A stretch of DNA of 23,525 bases from an uncultured Pirellulaceae bacterium. GTDB taxonomy: Bacteria; Planctomycetota; Planctomycetia; Pirellulales; Pirellulaceae. The first letter of the stretch is position 1; every line of letters starts with the position of its first letter. Position numbers and translations under genes: made by a program. A model generated the notes under the pieces. It was not told the origin of the DNA and made no database searches. It worked only from the letters and a program-made list of their open reading frames with translations. Shown piece by piece: positions 16,977 to 23,525 of this stretch. The stretch lies in the NCBI GenBank assembly GCA_934278005.1, contig CAKQWG010000037.1, forward strand, positions 1 through 23,525, read 5' to 3'.

Positions 16977-17495
16977 ATGGTATCTGCAAAAACACGCGTG
17001 CGACGCCAAGCCTTCAAGCGATTGCCCAAAGGGGCCAATGGCGGTATCGAGCTGTTGCTCATTCAGAGCGTCGATAGTGTCGGCAAGCAAGGCGAAGTGG
17101 TTGAGGTTCGTGCTGGGCACGCCAACAACTTCCTGCTGCCACAGGGTTTGGCTATCATAGCAACCGAGCACCATAAACGGATGGTCGAGAAGCACAAGGC
17201 TAAGCTCAAAGAGATCGAGAAGAAGCGGCTTGGCGGGCTACAGAGTCTGGCCGACAAGATTGCTCAGCAGTCGATCACGATCGAAGCCAATGCCAACGAC
17301 GAGGGGCACCTGTACGGCAGCGTCGGCGCACCAGAGATCGTGGCCGCGCTGAAGGCCAGCGACATTGTCGTTTCCGACGATCAGATTCGCCTACAGGGTC
17401 CGCTCAAGGAGCTTGGCTTGTACACTGTAAAAGTGCACTTGCATCAAGAGATCGGTTGCGACTTGAAGGTTTGGGTCGTGCCCACCGCCAGCTAG
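16977..17495 (+). CDS. rplI: 50S ribosomal protein L9
   Basis: L9 has 172 residues. The normal fold begins around residue 24 (IELLLIQSVDSVGKQGEVVEV), and the signature GHANNFLLPQGLA is at 47-59. The long linking helix is at ~65-90 (MVEKHKAKLKEIEKKRLGGL) and the C-terminal domain ends with LKVWVVPTAS. The first ~23 residues are a basic extension (KTRVRRQAFKRLPKG) that typical L9 lacks; the first plausible alternative start inside would remove conserved sequence. L9 sits at the base of the L1 stalk. The ribosome site is weak. Palindromic repeats follow its stop codon directly. Confidence 0.94.
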   Translation: MVSAKTRVRRQAFKRLPKGANGGIELLLIQSVDSVGKQGEVVEVRAGHANNFLLPQGLAIIATEHHKRMVEKHKAKLKEIEKKRLGGLQSLADKIAQQSITIEANANDEGHLYGSVGAPEIVAALKASDIVVSDDQIRLQGPLKELGLYTVKVHLHQEIGCDLKVWVVPTAS

Positions 17496-17573
17496 GTGGC
17501 GTAAGCTTCCAGCTTGCGAAAAGTGGCGTAAGCTTCTAGCTTGCGAAAACAAACTAAAGCTTCCCGCTTGCGC
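17496..17573. repeat. Palindromic interspersed repeat array after rplI
   Basis: Two 27-bp units at 17496-17522 and 17523-17549 share the core GTGGCGTAAGCTTC[CT]AG and differ only at one base. A third degenerate unit (AAAGCTTCCCGCTTGCG) follows at 17557-17573. The array starts on the base after the rplI stop and ends 33 bp before tRNA-Leu. The same family is found at 9011-9060. Confidence 0.88.
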
Positions 17574-17606
17574 TGCCAAAATCGCAAAGCGGAATAAAAA
17601 GCATAT

Positions 17607-17688
17607 GGGGATGTGGCGGAATTGGCAGACGCGCTAGATTTAGGTTCTAGTACCGCAAGGTGTGCAGGTTCAACTCCTGTCATCCCTA
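17607..17688 (+). tRNA. tRNA-Leu (anticodon UAG)
   Basis: This is a class II tRNA. The acceptor GGGGATG pairs with CATCCCT (the first pair is G-U). The anticodon stem CTAGA/TCTAG encloses the loop TTTAGGT with anticodon TAG, reading CUA and related Leu codons. A long variable arm TACCGCAAGGT and the T-arm GCAGGTTCAACTCCTGT follow. The discriminator base is A and CCA is not encoded. Confidence 0.96.
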
Positions 17689-17700
17689 TTTGAACAGCCG

Positions 17701-17736
17701 AAGGGCTTAGAGCTTGCCAGCTCTAAGCCCTTTTTT
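17701..17736 (+). terminator. Rho-independent terminator after tRNA-Leu
   Basis: A perfect 14-bp stem AAGGGCTTAGAGCT has a TGCC loop and is followed by six T, 12 bp after the tRNA. It is the clearest intrinsic terminator in the window. Confidence 0.95.
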
Positions 17737-18047
17737 CATTCGTGCTCTGTCTTCCCCTGGGATATACATATCCATTCTAGATCGCGACGACGGGCCATGC
17801 CGCACTGCGGATTTTGCAAGCAAAGCGGAAAAGCCAAGAAAAATTAGATTTTTCCTGTAAGAATTCCGTCTCCCGAACGTCTACTTAGTCGGCACGGCAA
17901 AACCCCTGCGCAGCCCACCCCTATCCGGCTTGCTCGTCGAGGTCTCTGCCAGCCGCTAATTTTGCTCGTCGTTCACGCCCGGCAGCTTGTCTGGACGCGT
18001 CGAGCGGCAACTCTTCATATCACAAATGACGTTTAGGGAGATCGATC
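17737..18047. other. Intergenic stretch before the unknown 581-residue gene
   Basis: There is no supported gene; a 16-codon ATG frame with a CxxC (17797-17847) lacks a ribosome site. The downstream gene has a good ribosome site, AGGGAG, about 8 nt before its ATG. The promoter must lie here but is not recognisable. Confidence 0.4.
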
Positions 18048-19793
18048 ATGTCGAATTTAGCAGTGCATGTACCGCATGTAACCCAGCAGCAAGACCAGGA
18101 TGATCTAGATGATTCCGTGCCAGTCATGGTGGTCGTCATCGAGCCGCAGCAGTGCTGGATCGGCCCGACGATTGACTACTGTGTGGGCTTGACGCTCCTG
18201 GCAGTGATGTCTGAGGATCCCGGCCAGTGGCTGGACGTACCAAAATACTGGCCGCGTTACCGGACGGATTCGGTGAGCGCGGAGCTGCCCATGCAGCAGT
18301 GGAGCCTATGTGATGAGGCGGCGGCATGGGAGGCTATCAGCAACCACGGCAACTGGCTGGTGTTCGACCTGCGAGACAAACGCGTCATCACGGGGAGCGA
18401 GAACCAGCATTTCGAAATGGACATGACGATAGGTCTACGCATTGGGGCTCAGGGCAAGCAGAGCGACCTTCTGCCAATCCACTTGCCCCCGTGGTGGGAA
18501 CTGCTTCAGAAACTTGATGCGGCGAACGTTAATCACCGCCGCGAACGAAGTTTTAGCGTTCCCTGGGCCGACCGCGAATTGCTCTTCGGCAAAGCACTCA
18601 TCGAGGATTTGGCCAGCCGCATTATCGGCCTCGCGCTGGCTGGCCGAACAGTCGGTCTGAAAAGGCTAGAGGTGGTCCCCACTGCGAACGACCTGCCTAG
18701 TAGCGGCGAGTGCGGGCGGGCGGACTTGCAAAGGTGGCATGCGCTGACGGTCGAGGTGCATCGCGCGTGGCTCATGACACCGCGCGATGATTTGGGCGGA
18801 GGCAGGCCACGAGACCTGCTGCACGGCGCTCACGCCTGGTCCGACGCTATTGCGGCAGGCCAACGCCGACGGTTCGACAGTGGGGCTGCGATGGTAGCTG
18901 TGCCCAAGGATGTACTGGGATTTGCTAACTCGCCGCTGGGCAGCCAGGAAGTGATCGTCTACTTTGATATGTGCCGCGAACTCATCCGCGCGGGTTGGCG
19001 ATGGCTTGCCGCGCAGGCCGAAGTCACAGCGGACCAACGCAGCGAGTTGATCGCACATCTCCAAAGAGTTCGCGATGAGTGGCTCGAGCTGCCCTTTGAA
19101 GGCGACGCACCACCACAGTTCATAATCGAATGCAGTCGCCGACGCGTGCCGCGCGGAGCGGGCGTAGTCATTCAGGGAATGGATCAATGCGAACCGGCCC
19201 AACATCTCGGTGATGCCGATTGCGACTGTCCAGTCTGTAACCTGCTCGACTCGGGTATGTTCGGCACGAGTTTCACTTGGCTTGACGGGCATCAATTAGA
19301 GCTCGACGACGAATTCGCTTTCTCCATGTTCGAAAAATACGAGGACTGGGAAGAGCAGTCCCACGCATGGCGCGAGATATCACAGGAGAGCGAGGACTGT
19401 GATGAATGCGATGATGGCGAGGAGTGCCAGGTATTGGCTGAGATGCAGTCGCTCGCCCCGCAGCTTCACGATGAATTCGCCTCTGCCTGGTCCAACCCCA
19501 TGAGCGATGCTCCGCTGCCAGGAGATCGCCACGGTTATATGCGACTCGCCTTTCGACTCTCCGAAGTCATCTCGGAGCTGGAGTCTATCGGCGCACCACG
19601 CAGACATATTGTTCGCTTGAATCAAGACTTTCGCGGTTTTTTCGAAAGCGACGCGAGTAGCTCCACCGCTGCTAGGGAAGCCTTCAAGCAAGGCCTCGAG
19701 CGGATTGCCGATCACTACCCACACTTGCTGCCCAGATTGTGCGATTTGCAGAGTCAAGTCGACGAATTGCAGCGTCGCAAGACTCGTTGTTAA
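18048..19793 (+). CDS. Unrecognised 581-residue protein with CxCxxC and acidic Cys cluster
   Basis: I do not recognise this family. The protein has no signal peptide or membrane segment, so it is probably cytoplasmic. It is acidic at the start (QDQDDLDDSVP) and rich in Trp (PPWW at ~147-150). A cysteine motif CDCPVC lies at 392-397, followed by GMFGTSFTWLDGHQLELDDEFAFSM cut here into two parts: GMFGTSFTW (403-411) and DGHQLELDDEFAFS (413-426). A second group, Cys451, Cys454 and Cys460, lies in a strongly acidic stretch. The two groups could bind zinc or an Fe-S cluster; this is inference. The last ~75 residues look helical. It stands alone, convergent with the cobalamin gene, 54 bp apart. The ribosome site is good, so it is very likely expressed. 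Confidence 0.8.
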   Translation: MSNLAVHVPHVTQQQDQDDLDDSVPVMVVVIEPQQCWIGPTIDYCVGLTLLAVMSEDPGQWLDVPKYWPRYRTDSVSAELPMQQWSLCDEAAAWEAISNHGNWLVFDLRDKRVITGSENQHFEMDMTIGLRIGAQGKQSDLLPIHLPPWWELLQKLDAANVNHRRERSFSVPWADRELLFGKALIEDLASRIIGLALAGRTVGLKRLEVVPTANDLPSSGECGRADLQRWHALTVEVHRAWLMTPRDDLGGGRPRDLLHGAHAWSDAIAAGQRRRFDSGAAMVAVPKDVLGFANSPLGSQEVIVYFDMCRELIRAGWRWLAAQAEVTADQRSELIAHLQRVRDEWLELPFEGDAPPQFIIECSRRRVPRGAGVVIQGMDQCEPAQHLGDADCDCPVCNLLDSGMFGTSFTWLDGHQLELDDEFAFSMFEKYEDWEEQSHAWREISQESEDCDECDDGEECQVLAEMQSLAPQLHDEFASAWSNPMSDAPLPGDRHGYMRLAFRLSEVISELESIGAPRRHIVRLNQDFRGFFESDASSSTAAREAFKQGLERIADHYPHLLPRLCDLQSQVDELQRRKTRC

Positions 19794-19847
19794 ACCGACA
19801 TCACGCACAGTCCGCACCGCCTCAGCAGGCCACTGCACTGGCCGAGG

Positions 19848-21089
19848 TCAAACCGCTTTGCGAGCGATGATGAGGAAGGAGGGATTAGCCGATTCCAGTC
19901 GCAGCGTCTCAAACTGGCGATGGCTGCGCGATAGATTGATCATCAACACGTGAGGCTCAGTCCCCAATTCGCGCAGCGTCGACTCGACGGAAGTCAAATT
20001 GTCCAGACTGTTGACGTTGACGACTAAGCGACCACCACCGCGCAAAGGCTCCCAAGCAGCCTGCACTAAGCTCACTACCGAACGTCCCGTGCCGCCGACA
20101 AAGACCGCATCGGGTGGCGGTAGGTCGGCCCATGCCTGTGGAGCTTCACCGAGCACTGGCGTGAGGTTTTCAGTTCCAAATCTGCGGGAATTCTCGATCA
20201 GCAGATTGTAGTCCTCAGGATCCATTTCGATGGCGTACACTTTACCGGCCGGGGCGAGCTGAGCCGATTCAATGGCGACCGAACCACTGCCAGCGCCCAC
20301 GTCCCACACAACACTGCTGCTGCCCAGGTCCATCTCCGCCAAAGCGATAACACGAACCTCGCTTTGCGTTAACAAGCCACGCTTGGGCCGGCTTTGTAGA
20401 AAGCTCTCGTCAGGATTGCCAAACAGCCGCTTACCCCGCATCTCCGCTGGCCGATCGGGCACATTGGGATGACGAACCAAAACCATTACATTTAGGTTGC
20501 CAAACGGCTGCGCAATGATGTCTGTCAACGAGCCCCGTGTGACTCGTTCATCGGGCGATCCCAGGTTCTCACAGACGTAGGCCGTGAAATAGTCAATTCC
20601 CTTGTCCAACAGGGCTTGTGCCAGAGCGGCGGGCGAATTCTCATCCGAAGTAAACACGCCCACTTTTTCAGCCGAGCGGACCTTCTCCACAACCCGCGCC
20701 AAAGGCTGAGTAGCCAGGTTGGTCAGATAGGCCTCCTCCCAACTCTCCTTTACGCGTGCAAAGGCGAGTTGCATGCTACTAACATGAGGCAGCACTTCGA
20801 AGCGATCCTTGCCCAGTTGCTCGCAGAGGAAGCGCGCCGTGCCGTAAAACAGCGGATCGCCGCTTGCCAGAAGTACCAGTGGAGTGGCCCGAGCGGCTTC
20901 GATCGATGCGGCCGCTTGAGCCAAATCGGCCGAGAGCGGCACCAACGTCTGCTTGCCAGGCTCCACCTTGGATAACAAATTGGCCGGCCCCAGCAAGGTA
21001 CCTGCTGTTTCGATAAGCTCCAGCGCTTGCCGCGTCAGGCCTTCGAAACCGTCGTCGCCAATGCCAATTATGGTTATTTTGTCGTCCAA
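19848..21089 (-). CDS. cobL: Precorrin-6Y C5,15-methyltransferase (decarboxylating), CbiE-CbiT fusion
   Basis: This enzyme methylates C5 and C15 and decarboxylates the acetate side chain in corrin ring synthesis for vitamin B12. It has 413 residues. The CbiE half (1-~205) has ITIIGIGDDG at 5-14 and SGDPLFYG at 77-84. The CbiT half (~235-413) has the SAM motif DVGAGSGS at 263-270 and AIEMDPE after it. The TTG start is chosen because AGGAG lies 8 nt upstream; an in-frame GTG at 21122 would add 11 residues but would place that ribosome site inside the gene. No other B12 gene is in the window, so the pathway is scattered or the gene is solitary. Confidence 0.93.
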   Translation of the reverse strand: MDDKITIIGIGDDGFEGLTRQALELIETAGTLLGPANLLSKVEPGKQTLVPLSADLAQAAASIEAARATPLVLLASGDPLFYGTARFLCEQLGKDRFEVLPHVSSMQLAFARVKESWEEAYLTNLATQPLARVVEKVRSAEKVGVFTSDENSPAALAQALLDKGIDYFTAYVCENLGSPDERVTRGSLTDIIAQPFGNLNVMVLVRHPNVPDRPAEMRGKRLFGNPDESFLQSRPKRGLLTQSEVRVIALAEMDLGSSSVVWDVGAGSGSVAIESAQLAPAGKVYAIEMDPEDYNLLIENSRRFGTENLTPVLGEAPQAWADLPPPDAVFVGGTGRSVVSLVQAAWEPLRGGGRLVVNVNSLDNLTSVESTLRELGTEPHVLMINLSRSHRQFETLRLESANPSFLIIARKAV

Positions 21090-21097
21090 GCGTTGAG

Positions 21098-21102
21098 CTC
21101 CT
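21098..21102 (-). promoter_or_regulatory. Ribosome binding site deciding the cobL TTG start
   Basis: AGGAG on the minus strand lies 8 nt before the TTG at 21089. Confidence 0.7.
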
Positions 21103-21258
21103 ATAGGCTGCGCGCGTGCCACTAGCAGCGAAGCGTTATAGTATATGCAAACCGCTTCGCTTGTTGTTTGAATGATTCGATGACTGGAATTGTACAGTGT
21201 CGCAAATTTTCAGCCAAACGTAAGCGGGCAAGCCAGCTAGAGCGATCGAGAGGCAGAT

Positions 21259-22497
21259 ATGAAGTTGCAGAGTGTGGTTGCTAATCTTAACAGCGCGTTT
21301 CTCATGAGCTCCTGTTTCATGAACCTGCTGCCGAGGGTGATTTGTGGCTCATTCGCTCGCTGTAGACAGGCTTTAGTCAGCGCGATAATTTTCACCGCGC
21401 TAGGTTTGTCGTCAGTAAGTCCACTGCACGCACTCGAACCGCAGACCCTGGCAATCGGCGCGGCGGCACCTGACTTCAAACTGCCTGGCACCGACGATCG
21501 GGAATACTCACTGGCCGATTTTTCAGATGACGAGATCTTGATGATCGTGTTCACGTGCAATCACTGCCCAACCGCCCAGGCCTACGAGCAGCGGATTATC
21601 GACATGCATCAGGATTATGCGGAGCGCGGTGTAGCCGTCGTGGCGATTTCGCCCAACGATCCACTGGCAGTGCGATTGGACGAATTGGGCTATTCCGATC
21701 TGAACGATTCGCTGGACGACATGAAACTGCGGGCACAACAGCGGGGATTCAAGTTCCCCTACTTGTACGACGGCGACTCGCAGCATGCCTCCCGAGCTTA
21801 TGGACCACTAGCTACGCCACACGTCTTCATTTTTGACGCCCATCGAAAGCTGCGCTACACCGGTCGCATCGACAACAGCGACATCAAGAAGCCCAGCTCG
21901 CACGATGCGCGCAACGCGCTCGACGAACTCTTGGCTGGCGAAACGGTCAGCGTGCCACAGACGCGCGTATTTGGTTGTTCGACCAAGTGGTCCGACAAGC
22001 GGCAACAGGCAACCGAGTCGTTGGCCAAGTGGGATCAGGAGGTTGCCCAGGTGAGCATCATTGCGCCGCAAGCTCTGAAGCGACTTCTGACCGAACCGTC
22101 GAAGAATTTTCGGTTGGTGAATGTGTGGGCGACTTGGTGCGGACCATGTGTGGCCGAGATGGAGCAGTTGGTCACAATCCATCGCATGTATCGTGGCCGC
22201 GATTTCGAATTGATCACCGTCTCGGTCGACGATCCTACCGCGCGGGCACAAGTCCAGCGGGTCTTGCAGAGCAAACATTGTTCAGCGGGCAATTTCATTA
22301 TTGATGTCGAAAACCAAGATGAGCTATTCCAAGCGGTCGACCAACAGTGGCAAGGGGCCGTGCCGTATAGCTTGTTGATTGCGCCCAGCGGCAAGGTGCT
22401 TGAGCGCGTGCACGGTGAGTTCGATGCGTTGGAGCTCAAACGCAAAATTGTCGAGCAACTTGGACGGACCTATGCGCCGCGCAAGGAGACTCGTTGA
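21259..22497 (+). CDS. Exported protein with two thioredoxin-fold domains
   Basis: This 412-residue protein has AGAGG just before its ATG. A hydrophobic segment at ~38-58 ending in PLHA suggests export to the periplasm, though 35 residues precede it. Domain 1 (~62-230) is AhpC/TSA-redoxin-like (IGAAAPDFKLPGTDD) with an unusual CxxC, Cys100-Asn-His-Cys103, and a cis-Pro at ATPHVF (187). Domain 2 (~275-405) is TlpA/thioredoxin-like with WATWCGPC, Cys294 and Cys297, and a cis-Pro at VPYSL. Between them Cys240 stands alone. It probably exchanges disulfides with envelope proteins; the partner is unknown. It is divergent from cobL, with 169 bp between the starts. Confidence 0.88.
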   Translation: MKLQSVVANLNSAFLMSSCFMNLLPRVICGSFARCRQALVSAIIFTALGLSSVSPLHALEPQTLAIGAAAPDFKLPGTDDREYSLADFSDDEILMIVFTCNHCPTAQAYEQRIIDMHQDYAERGVAVVAISPNDPLAVRLDELGYSDLNDSLDDMKLRAQQRGFKFPYLYDGDSQHASRAYGPLATPHVFIFDAHRKLRYTGRIDNSDIKKPSSHDARNALDELLAGETVSVPQTRVFGCSTKWSDKRQQATESLAKWDQEVAQVSIIAPQALKRLLTEPSKNFRLVNVWATWCGPCVAEMEQLVTIHRMYRGRDFELITVSVDDPTARAQVQRVLQSKHCSAGNFIIDVENQDELFQAVDQQWQGAVPYSLLIAPSGKVLERVHGEFDALELKRKIVEQLGRTYAPRKETR

Positions 22498-22529
22498 TTC
22501 GCGCCGGTTGCATCACTGCGAGTCGTCGA

Positions 22530-22869
22530 GTGCTGCGACTTGTCGTAGAGCAACCGCTCGACCCTACGTTTTGCCAAACGGTCCGAAGTATTGCTGGGCC
22601 GCGCGGCTCCTTGTAGTGCTGCGACTCGTCGTAGCTTTAGCGGTGGCTGGTCCGTACGGAAAGTCAGACGCTGGGAAGGTCTTCCGGGCTGCGTATAAGC
22701 CTCTGACTGTGTTCGCGCTGCGCGGCAAATGTGTTGACTCAGAGGTTCAACTTGCGTAGTGGACTCGCAAAGCGGATTCATCGCGGCCCGGAGATAACTG
22801 CTTACCGTTTAGTACGGTGTCTGCTGCGCGAACTCTAAAGCTACGACGAGTCGCAGCACTACAAGGAGC
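22530..22869. repeat. 35-bp perfect inverted repeat pair with a third half-copy
   Basis: Bases 22606-22640 (starting GCTCCTTGTAGTGCTGCGAC) are perfectly complementary to 22835-22869, with 194 bp between them. A third, shorter copy in the same orientation as the left arm lies at 22530-22548 (GTGCTGCGACTTGTCGTAG, one mismatch). There is no gene between the arms. This fills most of the 394-bp gap between the thioredoxin-like gene and the Fe-S carrier gene. It is either a MITE-like element or two opposed copies of a dispersed repeat. Confidence 0.92.
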
Positions 22870-22891
22870 TTACATGAGCGCTAATTACTAA

Positions 22892-23224
22892 TTACGCAGA
22901 GAACGAACTACCGCAACCGCAAGATTTGACAGCGTTGGGATTGTCAAACGTGAAGCCTTGCTTCTCCAAGCTATGGTACCAGTCCACGGTGGTGCCGTCC
23001 AAGTACAGCGAGCTCTTCTTGTCGACGACGACCGCCACGCCGTGATGTTCAAAGCGACTGTCGGCCGCTTCGTCGAACTTATCATCGAAAGCCAGCGTGT
23101 AGTTAAAACCGCTGCACCCCCCACCAGCCACGCCGATGCGCAAGAACATTTCGTCGCCGAACTGATTCTCTTCGCGGAACTTACGAACTTGGTTGGCTGC
23201 GTTTTCGGTCAGCAATACTGCCAT
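22892..23224 (-). CDS. HesB/IscA/ErpA-family iron-sulfur carrier
   Basis: This 110-residue A-type carrier holds and passes Fe-S clusters to target proteins. The three conserved cysteines are Cys37 in GGGCSGFNY and Cys102/Cys104 in SCGCGSSF. The length and motif order are exactly those of the family. The ATG is preceded by AAAGGG at 8 nt. IscA, SufA and ErpA cannot be told apart with certainty here, and no isc or suf genes are adjacent. The C-terminus ends at a repeat-rich intergenic region. Confidence 0.95.
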   Translation of the reverse strand: MAVLLTENAANQVRKFREENQFGDEMFLRIGVAGGGCSGFNYTLAFDDKFDEAADSRFEHHGVAVVVDKKSSLYLDGTTVDWYHSLEKQGFTFDNPNAVKSCGCGSSFSA

Positions 23225-23391
23225 TTGGAAAACCCTTTAGGTATATGTTTTGATCGGACGAAGGTTGTTGGAAAGTGAAACTGCCTTAATACTTAATAAC
23301 AGTAACCCTATTTTATATGCGTCAACCCCGTAGTGGGGCAAGTCTCAATGGAATGTTTGAGGCTTTCGGGAACTATTTTGTTAACTTTGCT

Positions 23392-23525
23392 GAAGCGTCC
23401 CACGCTCTGGCGAGCGTAGCTACCGTCGCCAGACGGTGGCCGCCAATATGAAGCGTCCCACGCTCTGGCGAGCGTAGCTACCGTCGCCAGACGGTGGCCG
23501 CCAATATGAAGCGTCCCACGCTCTG
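23392..23525. repeat. 58-bp tandem palindromic repeat, cut by the window edge
   Basis: Two complete identical 58-bp units start at 23392 and 23450, and 18 bases of a third start at 23508. Each unit holds a long imperfect palindrome: TCTGGCGA, then GTAGCTAC (itself palindromic), then TCGCCAGA, with 2-nt mismatched spacers, flanked by CCAC/GTGG. The units would form strong hairpins in DNA or RNA. The 167 bp between this array and the Fe-S carrier gene hold only its promoter region. Confidence 0.95.

Noticed and set aside
17797..17847. 16-codon ATG frame with a CxxC motif and a Lys-rich end
   Set aside because: It is too short to judge, has no ribosome site and no context.
19828..19843. GGCCA-CTGCAC-TGGCC hairpin between convergent genes
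   Set aside because: The stem is only 5 bp with no T-run; it is too weak to call a terminator.
23392..23525. CRISPR array
   Set aside because: The repeats are contiguous 58-bp tandem units with no unique spacers and no cas genes nearby.

Overview
The window looks like chromosomal DNA of a planctomycete, most likely a Pirellulaceae relative (Rhodopirellula/Blastopirellula type). This is inferred from four things: a TIGR03790-type exported protein, two different ClpP genes in tandem, a very short basic protein resembling a planctomycete-only family, and intergenic DNA full of short palindromic repeats. Housekeeping genes dominate. I see no phage, transposase, CRISPR array or defence island.

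Left part (1-6400, all minus strand): tig (trigger factor), then two clpP paralogues, then an exported protein with a long low-complexity linker and a C-terminal pilus/secretin-N plus BON-like end. A long hairpin terminator follows tig and a second hairpin follows the last clpP. A tRNA-Gly(GCC) gene lies just upstream of tig and is enclosed by a perfect 13-bp inverted repeat.

Middle (6430-17700, mostly plus strand): the TIGR03790-like protein with a 4-residue repeat tract, dnaB, a 59-residue basic protein on minus, a GlmU-like uridylyltransferase lacking the acetyltransferase half, prs, an inverted orphan groES, rplY(ctc), pth, rpsF, ssb, rplI and tRNA-Leu(UAG) with a textbook terminator. This merges two gene orders that are conserved elsewhere: glmU-prs-ctc-pth and rpsF-ssb-(rpsR)-rplI-dnaB. 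The usual rpsR (S18) is missing between ssb and rplI. The shared theme is replication, translation and nucleotide supply.

Right part (18048-23525): a large unrecognised Cys-containing protein, a convergent CbiE-CbiT fusion (CobL, cobalamin synthesis), an exported double-thioredoxin-fold protein and an IscA/ErpA-type Fe-S carrier. Intergenic DNA here carries a perfect 35-bp inverted repeat pair and, at the right edge, a 58-bp tandem palindromic repeat.

The best candidates for something undescribed are the unknown 581-residue protein, the tRNA-Gly enclosed in a long stem, and the several families of palindromic or tandem intergenic repeats. No complete novel system can be demonstrated from the sequence alone.
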